Shown in pieces: positions 1 through 7,834 of a DNA stretch of 44,981 nt; position 1 is the stretch's first letter, and each line of letters begins with the position of its first letter. The position numbers were made by a program, and so were the translations under genes. This DNA is from Aliicoccus persicus (GTDB lineage Bacteria; Bacillota; Bacilli; Staphylococcales; Salinicoccaceae): assembly GCF_900110815.1 (NCBI RefSeq), contig NZ_FOIT01000002.1:211896-256876 (forward strand), in the 5' to 3' direction. Below the pieces are notes generated by a model. The model was not told where the DNA came from. It worked only from the letters and a program-made list of their open reading frames with translations, and ran no database searches.

Positions 1-160
1 GATTTGCGTTCCAATGAGACTCGCTCACAGACGCGCAAACGGATTTGCGTTCCAATGAGAGTTGCTCACTGACACACAAACGGATTTGCGTTCCAATGAG
101 ACTCTCTCACAGACCCGCAAACGAATTTATGTGCCAATGAGCGACACACAGACAGCAAAC
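1..160. repeat. 41-bp tandem repeat array, locus 1 (3' end)
   Basis: Units begin with GATTTGCG at 1, 42 and 83, and a degenerate fourth unit begins at about 124, so the period is exactly 41 bp. Each unit carries a CCAATGAG box followed by a CTCA box, giving a short TGAG-N5-CTCA dyad. The array runs off the left edge of the window, so its full copy number is unknown. Since 41 is not a multiple of three, the open frame running across it is not a coding repeat. The same unit returns at 9699-9944 and 44918-44981. Confidence 0.9.
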
Positions 161-206
161 AACAAAAAAAGGATTTGGAACCTTCACAAAGTAAGATTCC
201 AAATCC
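161..206 (-). terminator. Rho-independent terminator of the HesB/YneR-like gene
   Basis: On the minus strand a 10-bp stem (197-206 with 171-180, perfect) encloses a 16-nt loop and is followed by a run of seven T (complement of 164-170). It lies 46 nt beyond the stop codon of the minus-strand gene at 252-545 and abuts repeat array 1. Confidence 0.8.
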
Positions 207-251
207 ATTTCTCTTATGGTGGTGCATATTTCTCTCGACCCACTAAAAAAT

Positions 252-545
252 CTAGTCAACATAATCAAACACGACTTCATCCTTGTCGTCATCGTAATCT
301 ACCAATAGATTTTTATCTTTGAAGAACCATAAATCTTCTTCATATACATAAAATGTGATGCCGTCTTTTTCAGTCGACACTGAATCTGATTTAATGTCGC
401 TATCGATTTCAAAGCCTAGCGAGTAATTCTCTTGGATTGTACTCGTCCCGTAAATTCTGACATAGAATTTAACCATGTCTCCTTCAGAGAGTTGAACATC
501 TTCTTTGAACCAATTAATTGCTGCGTCTGTAACAGTTATATTCAT
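252..545 (-). CDS. HesB/IscA-like protein (YneR family)
   Basis: Protein of 97 residues beginning MNITVTDAAINWFKEDVQ, which resembles the small HesB/YneR-type iron-sulfur-biosynthesis-like proteins of Firmicutes. The conserved cysteines of true A-type Fe-S carriers are absent, as is usual for YneR-type members, so a role in cluster assembly is not supported. The C-terminal half is very acidic (DYDDDKDEVVFDYVD). I chose ATG 545 instead of the longer frame to 611 because an AAGGAG ribosome site lies just upstream and the family N-terminus matches. A -35/-10 pair sits at 583-611 and a terminator at 161-206, so it is a single-gene unit divergent from the next gene. Confidence 0.75.
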   Translation of the reverse strand: MNITVTDAAINWFKEDVQLSEGDMVKFYVRIYGTSTIQENYSLGFEIDSDIKSDSVSTEKDGITFYVYEEDLWFFKDKNLLVDYDDDKDEVVFDYVD

Positions 546-582
546 CAACGATTCTCCTTGTCGTTTGTGATTTCTTAAATTA

Positions 583-611
583 ATTTTAAAGGATAAAAGT
601 CTAATAAACAA
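583..611 (-). promoter_or_regulatory. Candidate sigma-A promoter for the HesB/YneR-like gene
   Basis: Reading the minus strand, TTGTTT (611-606) and TAAAAT (588-583) are separated by 17 bp. The -10 box is about 38 nt upstream of the chosen ATG. Confidence 0.45.
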
Positions 612-647
612 AGTATTAAGATTAAAATTTGTAGAGCGGAGGAAACT

Positions 648-968
648 ATGGATTTAACTCAATATGGAAAGCCACTACACCGTGGTTCTGCAAATGTTTG
701 GAAACGTGGTGAGCCGGTGCGTGGAAAGTTGTATCTCTTGGAACAGGCGCTCATCCACCAGCAAGAGGGTCACCATTTAAGATCGGATACCTTTATCATC
801 GAGCTAAAAGATGTTGAAAGTGTGTCGTTTAAAAACTTTTTAGGATTCATTCCAAACGGCCTTTTAATAAAAACGATGGATGGTGAAGCGCACAGCCTCG
901 TGGTCAACCGTCGGAAAAACTGGAAAGAGAAAATTGACACGCAACGCCAAACGCTCAAGCAATTGTAA
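648..968 (+). CDS. Small GRAM-domain-like protein, function unknown
   Basis: Protein of 106 residues with a GGAGG ribosome site 6 nt before the ATG. The pattern of a short N-terminal extension, then 'GKLYLLEQALIHQQ', 'IELKDVESVSFKNFLGFIPNGLLIKTMDGEAHSLVV' and a final basic helix (RRKNWKEKI) fits a GRAM/PH-like beta barrel with one C-terminal helix. This family is a common single-domain hypothetical in staphylococci. There is no signal peptide or membrane segment. It is divergent from the YneR-like gene and stands 76 nt upstream of the osmoprotectant transporter. The fold call is by pattern only; no catalytic residues are recognisable. Confidence 0.65.
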   Translation: MDLTQYGKPLHRGSANVWKRGEPVRGKLYLLEQALIHQQEGHHLRSDTFIIELKDVESVSFKNFLGFIPNGLLIKTMDGEAHSLVVNRRKNWKEKIDTQRQTLKQL

Positions 969-1044
969 ATTTAATGTTAAAATATTAATACAAACTCAAC
1001 ATTATCATGTATGATGAACGTATTAAACTGTATAGGAGTATTCT

Positions 1045-2001
1045 ATGATAAGATTCCAGAATGTTACCAAAAAGTATGGTGAGAAGACAGTAGTAAACGA
1101 CCTTAATTTCGAAATTGAGCAAGGTGAAATTTTTGTGCTTATTGGTCCTTCAGGCTGTGGAAAAACGACGACTTTAAAGATGATTAATCGATTGATCCCA
1201 CTTACAACTGGAACTATATTCTTTAAGGATAAGATGATTAGCGAATACCCTGAATTTGAAATGCGCTGGGATATCGGATATGTACTGCAACAAATCGGGC
1301 TATTCCCACACATGACAATTGAAGAAAACATTGAACAAGTACCTTTGATGAAGGGGTGGGATAAAGATAAAATCGATGCACGTATTGATGAACTGCTCGA
1401 AATGGCAGGACTTGATTCGAAAACGTATCGCAAGCGATTCCCATCTGAACTTTCTGGTGGACAACAGCAGCGCGTCGGTGTTGTGCGTGCATTAGCTGCC
1501 GACCCACCGGTGATTTTAATGGATGAACCGTTTAGTGCGCTCGATCCAATTACGCGTGTGCGTCTTCAAGATGACTTGATTGAACTGCAATCGCGCATTA
1601 AAAAGACAATCGTCTTTGTGACACACGATATTAATGAAGCGCTGAAACTTGGCGATAGAATTTGCTTACTTAATGCTGGTGAGATTGAACAGCTCGGAAC
1701 ACCAGATGAATTCATTAACAATCCAGCATCGGACTTCGTCAGAGATTTCCTCGGTGACATCGATACGTTCTTGCTCAACCAAGTGAAGTTAAAAGATGTT
1801 ATTAAAGATGTACCACCGCTCGAATATCATGACAATGTCGATTATCCTGTCGTGAGTGGTGATTCCTACTTATCTGAAGTGTATGAGGAACTTGCGAATG
1901 CAAGTCCGATTTTGGTGAAGTCTGGTATGGAACTACGCCTACTGAAGCGAAAAGATGTCTTCCGAATTCTTGCAGACAGCAAGCGAGGTGACGCTTCATG
2001 A
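1045..2001 (+). CDS. Osmoprotectant ABC transporter ATP-binding protein (OpuF/OpuC type)
   Basis: ATPase of 318 residues that would power uptake of betaine/carnitine-type compatible solutes. Walker A is at about residues 34-42 (GPSGCGKTT), the signature LSGGQ at 136-140 and Walker B ILMDEP at 157-162, followed by the H-loop TH. After the ATPase core, the last 80 or so residues look like a single degenerate CBS-type module (VDYPVVSGDSYLSEVYEEL). Full OpuCA proteins carry a CBS pair and are about 380 residues, so this is a shorter form. The stop codon overlaps the next start by 4 nt (ATGA), giving translational coupling with the permease. Substrate is inferred from the family and the partner gene. 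Confidence 0.85.
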   Translation: MIRFQNVTKKYGEKTVVNDLNFEIEQGEIFVLIGPSGCGKTTTLKMINRLIPLTTGTIFFKDKMISEYPEFEMRWDIGYVLQQIGLFPHMTIEENIEQVPLMKGWDKDKIDARIDELLEMAGLDSKTYRKRFPSELSGGQQQRVGVVRALAADPPVILMDEPFSALDPITRVRLQDDLIELQSRIKKTIVFVTHDINEALKLGDRICLLNAGEIEQLGTPDEFINNPASDFVRDFLGDIDTFLLNQVKLKDVIKDVPPLEYHDNVDYPVVSGDSYLSEVYEELANASPILVKSGMELRLLKRKDVFRILADSKRGDAS

Positions 2002-3515
2002 ATGAACTAATTAACACGTTCTCAGCTCGAAGCGATCAGTTGTTATGGGCGCTTATTGAACACATTCAATTATCGTTTGTGTCTTTAATTATCGCTGCAG
2101 TGATCGCAATCCCACTCGGAATTTGGTTGACGAAAACACAAAAACTGGCAGAGATTATCATTAACATCACTGCAGTACTGCAGACGATTCCATCACTTGC
2201 CATTCTCGGTTTAATGATTCCGCTCTTTGGTATAGGAAAAGTGCCTGCAGTGATCGCATTAGTCATTTATGCACTACTTCCGATTTTAAGAAATACATAT
2301 ACGGGGATAAAAGGCGTCGATGCATCCCTGTTAGAAGCTGCAGACGGTATCGGAATGAATCCGATGAAACGTCTTTTTAAAGTTGAGTTACCCCTAGCGA
2401 TGTCAGTCATCATGGCTGGTGTACGGACGGCGATGGTACTGATTGTTGGTACAGCAACGCTCGTTGCCCTTATCGGTGCAGGTGGTCTCGGTGATTTAAT
2501 TTTGCTTGGTATCGACAGAAATAATTCTGAGTTAATTTTACTCGGTGCAATCCCTGCAGCAATTTTAGCGATTACACTTGATTTCGTGTTAAGAGTGATT
2601 CAAAACTTATCATATAAGCGAATTGTTCAAACACTTGTTGCGATGTTACTCATCATGTTACTCGTTTCGCTCATTCCGTTCATGTCGAACCGTGGTAGCG
2701 ATATAAGCATTGCTGGTAAATTGGGTACAGAACCATCAATTATCACGAACATGTATAAGATATTAATTGAAGAAGAAACGGACTATACAGTGCGTGTCAG
2801 AGATGGACTTGGACCGACTTCATTCGTCTTTAATGCACTCGAATCGGATGAAATCGATGGCTATTTAGAATTTACAGGCACGGTGCTCATGGACATTGTG
2901 GATAGTCCGCCTGAAGAATATGACGCTGAAGCAGTATATGAACAAGCACGTGATGCAATTTTAGAAAGTCACGACCTTGCATTGTTAGAACCGATGCAAT
3001 TTAACAATACGTATGGCCTAGCAGTGAAACGTGAGTTCGCGGAAGAACATAACCTAGAATCAATCAGTGACTTAGGCAGCATTGAAAGTCAGATCGTTGC
3101 AGGCTTTACGGCAGAATTCAACGACCGTGAGGATGGTTATCCAGCCATTCAAGAGACATATGGTCTAGAATTCAATGAAGTATTTACGATGGAACAACAG
3201 ATGCGATTCACAGCGATCGAATCAGGTGATGTGAACTTGATGGAAGCTTGGGCAACCGATGCTGCACTTGTTGAATACGATCTTGTCGTACTTGAAGATG
3301 ACCGAGATGTCTTCCCACCTTATCAAGGTGCACCATTATTTAAACAAGAATTCATCACAGAATTTCCTGAGATTGAAGAGGCACTGAATCAATTGTCAGG
3401 ACTCATTACAGATGAAGAGATGCAGGAGATGAATTATCGCGTCCAATTTGAAGACGAAGCACCATATGATGTTGCCTATGAATTTTTATCTGAAGCAGGG
3501 CTTATAGATGAATAA
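1998..3515 (+). CDS. Osmoprotectant ABC transporter, permease fused to substrate-binding domain
   Basis: Protein of 505 residues. Residues 1-235 form an OpuCB/ProW-like permease with about six membrane segments and the coupling-loop region 'LLEAADGIGMNPMKRLFKVELPLAMSVIMAGVRTA'. From about residue 240 to the end there is an OpuAC-type glycine-betaine/choline-binding domain (IAGKLGTEPSIITNMYKIL, DGYLEFTGTV, FTMEQQMRFTAIESGD). Fused transporters of this kind are known as BusAB in Lactococcus and as OpuF/BilE-type in Bacillus and Listeria. The binding domain therefore stays tethered to the outer membrane face and needs no lipoprotein signal. Together with the upstream ATPase this makes a complete two-gene importer. 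The exact solute cannot be read from the sequence. Confidence 0.88.
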   Translation: MNELINTFSARSDQLLWALIEHIQLSFVSLIIAAVIAIPLGIWLTKTQKLAEIIINITAVLQTIPSLAILGLMIPLFGIGKVPAVIALVIYALLPILRNTYTGIKGVDASLLEAADGIGMNPMKRLFKVELPLAMSVIMAGVRTAMVLIVGTATLVALIGAGGLGDLILLGIDRNNSELILLGAIPAAILAITLDFVLRVIQNLSYKRIVQTLVAMLLIMLLVSLIPFMSNRGSDISIAGKLGTEPSIITNMYKILIEEETDYTVRVRDGLGPTSFVFNALESDEIDGYLEFTGTVLMDIVDSPPEEYDAEAVYEQARDAILESHDLALLEPMQFNNTYGLAVKREFAEEHNLESISDLGSIESQIVAGFTAEFNDREDGYPAIQETYGLEFNEVFTMEQQMRFTAIESGDVNLMEAWATDAALVEYDLVVLEDDRDVFPPYQGAPLFKQEFITEFPEIEEALNQLSGLITDEEMQEMNYRVQFEDEAPYDVAYEFLSEAGLIDE

Positions 3516-3539
3516 TATATGATGGAGGCGTACGAATAG

Positions 3540-3845
3540 ATGAATTTTACAATAAACTATTTTAAAGTTTCCGCATTGATTATTGCAGGTATTCTATTCA
3601 TCATATATTTCTCAATTGTTGGTTCAAACGCATTTGAGCCAGGTATGCTCACGTTAACGGTATACTTAGTCATCGCAATATTTGCATTTCCATTTGTTGC
3701 AGATAACTATAGTAAACAATTAAAAGAGAAATACTTTATGAGAAGCCTGCTCTATATTGTACTTTATATTTTTGCACCATTTATATTTATAATCCTGTTG
3801 TTTATCCCAGGAAAAGATAAACATCAACAAGAAAAGCAGAAATGA
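3540..3845 (+). CDS. Small membrane protein, function unknown
   Basis: Protein of 101 residues preceded by GGAGG. Three hydrophobic segments are visible: about residues 9-28, 36-52 and 69-90. A charged loop ([14 protein letters not shown]) separates the last two, and the tail is hydrophilic and basic ([11 protein letters not shown]). It starts 24 nt after the osmoprotectant permease and ends 10 nt before yjdM, so the genes are probably co-transcribed. No family recognised. Confidence 0.7.
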   Translation: MNFTINYFKVSALIIAGILFIIYFSIVGSNAFEPGMLTLTVYLVIAIFAFPFVADNYSKQLKEKYFMRSLLYIVLYIFAPFIFIILLFIPGKDKHQQEKQK

Positions 3846-3855
3846 GGGTGGGAGT

Positions 3856-4203
3856 ATGAATCAATTGCCGAATTGTCCGGAATGTAATGAGACATACACT
3901 TATGAGGATGGCGAGAATTACGTCTGTCCGATGTGTGGACACGAATGGACGAAAGCATCGCAAGCTGAAGCGGATGAAGCATCGATTGTGCGTGATGCAA
4001 ACGGAAACGAATTGCAAGATGGTGATACCGTTTCGATCATTCGTGATTTGAAGATAAAAGGCTCGTCCGATTCTATTAAACAAGGTACCAAAGTTAAAGG
4101 CATACGATTGATTGAACCTGTTGATGGTCATGATATCGACTGTAAGGTACCTGGATTTGGTGCCATGAAGCTAAAGAGTTCAGTCGTTAAAAAAATAGAT
4201 TAA
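3856..4203 (+). CDS. yjdM: YjdM/PhnA-family zinc-ribbon protein
   Basis: Protein of 115 residues with the family's N-terminal zinc ribbon ([14 protein letters not shown] then [10 protein letters not shown], four Cys at about residues 8, 11, 28 and 31) and the C-terminal SH3-like domain ([40 protein letters not shown]). Length and layout match YjdM, historically called PhnA or 'alkylphosphonate utilisation protein', although no phosphonate genes are nearby and the true role is unclear. It is the last gene of the unit starting at 1045, closed by the terminator at 4209. Confidence 0.9.
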   Translation: MNQLPNCPECNETYTYEDGENYVCPMCGHEWTKASQAEADEASIVRDANGNELQDGDTVSIIRDLKIKGSSDSIKQGTKVKGIRLIEPVDGHDIDCKVPGFGAMKLKSSVVKKID

Positions 4204-4208
4204 CAAGC

Positions 4209-4240
4209 TTGCTATGGGCAATCGCTCATAGCAATTTTTA
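4209..4240 (+). terminator. Rho-independent terminator after yjdM
   Basis: An 11-bp stem (4209-4219 with 4224-4234, one G-T pair) with an AATC loop is followed directly by TTTTT. It ends the osmoprotectant/yjdM unit. Confidence 0.9.
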
Positions 4241-4298
4241 ATGTGTTTAAGTTTCTGTTTACAGGTTAAACGTAGAATATGTTTATTTGAAACTTTTC

Positions 4299-4307
4299 TG
4301 CTATAAT
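4299..4307 (+). promoter_or_regulatory. Extended -10 promoter of murT-gatD
   Basis: TGCTATAAT forms an extended -10 element (TGn plus TATAAT) 35 nt before the murT ATG. There is no good -35 box at 17 bp, which is typical where TGn is present. Confidence 0.6.
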
Positions 4308-4342
4308 TTTTAATTGACTAAATAAGAGAGCGAGTGATATCC

Positions 4343-5665
4343 ATGCGAAAAGTAATAGCAACAAACTTAGCAAAGCTAGGACGAAGAGTCAGTCGTTTAA
4401 GAGGTGGAGAAGGCTCGACAATTCCTGGTAAAATTGCACAAAGGGTAGACCCAGATATTGCAAAATCTGTAACAGCAGGATTCGATGATATCATTTTTAT
4501 CTCGGGAACGAATGGGAAGACGACGACGAGCAATTTAATCGGCCATATACTGAAAGTTAGCGGTCGAGACATCGTTCATAACATTGAAGGATCAAATATG
4601 TTTGAAGGTATATTATCGAGTTTTGTTATTCAAAAAAATAGTAAAACAAAAATTGCAGTCATTGAAATCGATGAAGGTAGTATTGCGAAAACATTTAGAC
4701 ACTTTCAACCAACAAAGATGGTCTTCACGAACTTTTCGCGTGACCAGATGGATCGATTTGGTGAATTAGATACACTTGTAGACCAAATTATTGATTGTCT
4801 GAAAGACCAAGATATCTCGCTTATTTTAAACAGTGACGATCCATTTGTCAGACGCTTAGCAAAAGCGGGTAATGATGCCATCTACTACGGTATTGATGCA
4901 GGGATTTATGAATTCCAAGAGGCGAATATGACGGAGAGTAAATTCTGTCCGAAATGTGGTAAGCCACTAGATTATTCATGGATACACTACAGTCACATTG
5001 GCCACTACACATGTGAATGTGGATTCAGCCGGAAAGAACCTAAATACGCGATAACAGCGCTAAGTTCCGGTTTATCTTTAGATATGTCAATCAATGATAT
5101 ACCATTAAAAACGCGTGTTTCTGGCGACTATAACGCGTATAATGTGTTGGCATCATACGCTGTTCTGCGAGAAATTGGACTGAGCGAAGAAGAAATTATA
5201 GAAGGTATCGAATCATTCCAACTGTCAGATGGGCGCATGCAGTACTTCAAAAATGATAACCAAAATGCAATGGTGAACTTAGCCAAAAATCCAGCAAGCT
5301 TTAACATGAGTCTGACGATCGGTCATAATATTGTGTCTGAAGAAAATGAAGCGGTCAGCTATTTGATGGCACTTAATGACTATGGTGCAGATGGTCGAGA
5401 TGTTTCGTGGATCTGGGATGTTGACTTTGAACATTTAAACAATGAAAACATTGATTTTATTATCTGCACTGGTTCTCGCGCAGAAGAACTTGCGCTCAGA
5501 CTTAAATATGCAGGATTACCAAAAGATAAAGTGTCATGTAACCAAAATATTGTTGCAGCAACGGAACAAGCATTAAAACAATCGGTACATCTCATTGCAA
5601 TTCCAAACTATACAGCCCTAACTCCGATGCATCGCAGCATTGAGAAATATTTTAAGGAGAGATAA
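4343..5665 (+). CDS. murT: Lipid II isoglutaminyl synthase, MurT subunit
   Basis: Mur-ligase-like subunit of the MurT-GatD complex, which amidates the alpha-carboxyl of D-Glu in lipid II to D-isoglutamine at the inner membrane face. The ATP loop GTNGKTT is at residues 55-61. A Cys4 zinc ribbon inserted in the central domain has C202, C205, C224 and C226. A C-terminal DUF1727 region follows, including '[11 protein letters not shown]', near the Asp the family uses to complete the GatD active site. At 440 residues it is the usual family length. I chose ATG 4343 over GTG 4334 because [18 protein letters not shown] aligns with known MurT N-termini. gatD starts 2 nt after the stop. Confidence 0.96.
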   Translation: MRKVIATNLAKLGRRVSRLRGGEGSTIPGKIAQRVDPDIAKSVTAGFDDIIFISGTNGKTTTSNLIGHILKVSGRDIVHNIEGSNMFEGILSSFVIQKNSKTKIAVIEIDEGSIAKTFRHFQPTKMVFTNFSRDQMDRFGELDTLVDQIIDCLKDQDISLILNSDDPFVRRLAKAGNDAIYYGIDAGIYEFQEANMTESKFCPKCGKPLDYSWIHYSHIGHYTCECGFSRKEPKYAITALSSGLSLDMSINDIPLKTRVSGDYNAYNVLASYAVLREIGLSEEEIIEGIESFQLSDGRMQYFKNDNQNAMVNLAKNPASFNMSLTIGHNIVSEENEAVSYLMALNDYGADGRDVSWIWDVDFEHLNNENIDFIICTGSRAEELALRLKYAGLPKDKVSCNQNIVAATEQALKQSVHLIAIPNYTALTPMHRSIEKYFKER

Positions 5666-5667
5666 TT

Positions 5668-6396
5668 ATGAGTAAAACAATTAAAATATTTCATTTCTTT
5701 CCAGATAAACTGAATCTATACGGTGATATCGGCAATGTGACGGCACTGAAGAAACGTGCGGAATGGCGCGGACTGAATGTTGAAGTCGTCAATGTCACAG
5801 CGTCTGAAAAAGTGGATCTCTCTGAAGCGGATATATTATTTATTGGCGGCGGGAGCGACCGTGAACAAAAGATTGCAACGCTCGACATCTTCAATGTGCA
5901 AGAAGAGTTTAGAGCATTGATTGAAGATGGTATACCAGCACTGATGATTTGTGGCGGCTATCAATTTTTAGGACATAGTTATGTGACAGCTGATGGTACA
6001 GAACTCGAGACATTAAATATTCTTGACTTCCGTACGGAATCTAAAGTGGACCGTCTGACTGGAAACATCATTTTAGAATCAGAACAGTTCGGAAAAATTG
6101 TTGGATTTGAAAACCATGGTGGTCGTACGTACCATAATTACGAACCGCTTGGAACAGTCGTCAGCGGTTACGGAAATAATGCTGAAGACGGTGGTGAAGG
6201 TATCCATTACAAGAATATGATCGGCACGTATTTACACGGCCCACTGCTCCCAAAAAATCCGAAAATTACAGATTATTTAATCGACAAAGCGTGTGAAAGA
6301 AAAGGGTATAGTGTGCCACCTGTGTATGAAAATAATGAAATTGAAGAGCGTGCAGCTGAGGTAATGATTGATCGATTGCTCTCAAAAAATAAATAA
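5668..6396 (+). CDS. gatD: Lipid II isoglutaminyl synthase, glutamine amidotransferase subunit GatD
   Basis: Class I glutamine amidotransferase-like subunit of 242 residues that hydrolyses glutamine and channels ammonia to MurT. The nucleophile is C95 in '[12 protein letters not shown]' and the partner His is H190 in '[13 protein letters not shown]', matching the Cys/His of characterised GatD. It is directly downstream of murT with an AAGGAGA-type ribosome site inside the end of murT, so the two are coupled. Amidated stem peptides are needed for efficient cross-linking in staphylococci, so the pair is probably essential. Confidence 0.96.
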   Translation: MSKTIKIFHFFPDKLNLYGDIGNVTALKKRAEWRGLNVEVVNVTASEKVDLSEADILFIGGGSDREQKIATLDIFNVQEEFRALIEDGIPALMICGGYQFLGHSYVTADGTELETLNILDFRTESKVDRLTGNIILESEQFGKIVGFENHGGRTYHNYEPLGTVVSGYGNNAEDGGEGIHYKNMIGTYLHGPLLPKNPKITDYLIDKACERKGYSVPPVYENNEIEERAAEVMIDRLLSKNK

Positions 6397-6404
6397 TTAG
6401 TCAT

Positions 6405-6431
6405 AAAACGTCTTCGGACGTTTTTATTTTT
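6405..6431 (+). terminator. Terminator of murT-gatD
   Basis: AAAACGTC-TTCG-GACGTTTT is an 8-bp perfect stem with a UUCG tetraloop running into a T-rich tail. Confidence 0.92.
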
Positions 6432-6504
6432 GTGAAAGTAACGCATAGTTATTGTATACTAGCTATGATTAGAGAAATGTACATTTATGAACGGTGGTGT
6501 TTAT

Positions 6505-7254
6505 ATGTTATGCCCGTACTGTGACCATGAGCTATCAGAAAAGGATGAAATTTGTCCCAATTGTGGTGAACATGTTGAACGAGAAACAGAAGAAGAAATA
6601 GATGAAGAAATAGAAGTGACAGAAGAAGAGGACTTATTAAAAGAAGATAATGCATTCATGGTAATCACGCGAGGAATACTCAGCGGTCTTGATTTTACGT
6701 GGCGAGCATTAATACGCCCTGATCAATCATTATCAAGAGATAAGACGCCAATACTCATCTCAACGATTACAGTCGCAGTTCTACTGTTAATTTCAACGCT
6801 CATGCTCTATATTTACTTGAGTGGACAACCACTTGATGGTGTAAACATATTATATTGGTTAGAGATGTCGGCGGTATTACTACTCATCTTTATCCTTACA
6901 TTCGGTGTGATATATACAATTACCAAATTGCTGATCTCAAGAGAAATTTCGACATACCGAATCATTCAAGATTTTAGTACTTTATCAGTATTTACGGCTG
7001 TATTTTTAGGACTTGGTGTCGGTGCTCTATTCTTTGGTTTAAGTGAAGTGTTCTTACTATTCATGTTAATTGTATTTAGTTTAATCGTGATCAACCCAGT
7101 CGTATTAGTAACGAAATATATGATGACTTACAAAGCAAAAATTGGTCTTTATTTCACTAATCTTTTGACGGTTTTACTTGTGTTGACGCTATTCATGCTC
7201 GGATTTTATGTCTCATTGTATGACGTCGTATTTAAGTTAATCCAAATACTTTAA
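6505..7254 (+). CDS. Zinc-ribbon multi-spanning membrane protein, function unknown
   Basis: Protein of 249 residues. The N-terminal zinc ribbon is 'LCPYCDHELSEKDEICPNCGEH' in outline (four Cys in two CxxC pairs), followed by a strongly acidic linker (about residues 25-50). Five hydrophobic helices lie between about residue 88 and the end. This layout of cytoplasmic zinc ribbon, acidic linker and YIP1-like helix bundle recurs in staphylococcal hypotheticals; no function is assigned. I prefer ATG 6505, placed 7 nt after GGTGGT, to the upstream ATG 6487. The next gene starts 12 nt downstream, so the two form an operon. Confidence 0.75.
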   Translation: MLCPYCDHELSEKDEICPNCGEHVERETEEEIDEEIEVTEEEDLLKEDNAFMVITRGILSGLDFTWRALIRPDQSLSRDKTPILISTITVAVLLLISTLMLYIYLSGQPLDGVNILYWLEMSAVLLLIFILTFGVIYTITKLLISREISTYRIIQDFSTLSVFTAVFLGLGVGALFFGLSEVFLLFMLIVFSLIVINPVVLVTKYMMTYKAKIGLYFTNLLTVLLVLTLFMLGFYVSLYDVVFKLIQIL

Positions 7255-7266
7255 GAGGTGAATGAA

Positions 7267-7749
7267 GTGGATAAATTACTCGTAAAAGCGAATGCAACAG
7301 CAGACGATAAATGGAATCGTTTAGTCGATGCACTGTATAGTGAAGAAAGTTTCGACAACGTGGCGCTCAATCATTTGTTAACGTCGCTTGATTTCTACAA
7401 TGAAGTTGCATCAGGTGGTTTTGAAGGCGTATTAGAAGCCTATGAGGAACAGATCGATGAAGATGGTATCAACGCGACAAAAGAAGCGATTGCAGAAAGT
7501 CTAAATTATATTGATGCAGATCGGGCAGCTGGCATTGTGAGCTCAACATTTCCAACGTTAAAAAATGCGATGGAGAAGTATGACCGTGCATTAGAAAACC
7601 GTGAACTGACACAAGTTCAAGAAGAGGGTTTTGTCATTACGTTTAACAACGTCATGAAGAAGTATAGAAACCTTGGTGAGGGGTACTTACACGATAAAAT
7701 TGTGAACTTTATCAGTGAAAACGATCAGGAATTATTTTCAATCGAATAG
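7267..7749 (+). CDS. Soluble helical protein, possibly DUF4375/DMP19-like
   Basis: Acidic, all-helical-looking protein of 160 residues with no signal or membrane segment. The stretch 'LLTSLDFYNEVASGGFEGVLEAY' followed by helices containing 'DADRAAGIVSSTFPTLKNAMEKYDRAL' recalls the DMP19/DUF4375 fold, but the match is by pattern only. GTG 7267 is preferred to GTG 7258 because AGAGGTG sits 6 nt before it. It is co-transcribed with the zinc-ribbon membrane protein upstream. Confidence 0.65.
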   Translation: MDKLLVKANATADDKWNRLVDALYSEESFDNVALNHLLTSLDFYNEVASGGFEGVLEAYEEQIDEDGINATKEAIAESLNYIDADRAAGIVSSTFPTLKNAMEKYDRALENRELTQVQEEGFVITFNNVMKKYRNLGEGYLHDKIVNFISENDQELFSIE

Positions 7750-7834
7750 ATAATCATGCTAATATTCAGTGTATATATGTCATGTCAATGAGTAATCCAA
7801 TGAATTCGGTGATTGAAGAAGGTGTATATACATT

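Noticed and set aside
62..322. Open frame of 86 codons running through repeat array 1
   Set aside because: It is read through the non-coding 41-bp repeats (not a multiple of three) and the minus-strand terminator; no ribosome site and no protein-like pattern.
3856..4203. Phosphonate utilisation function for the YjdM/PhnA protein
   Set aside because: The name is historical; no phosphonate hydrolase, C-P lyase or transporter gene is nearby.
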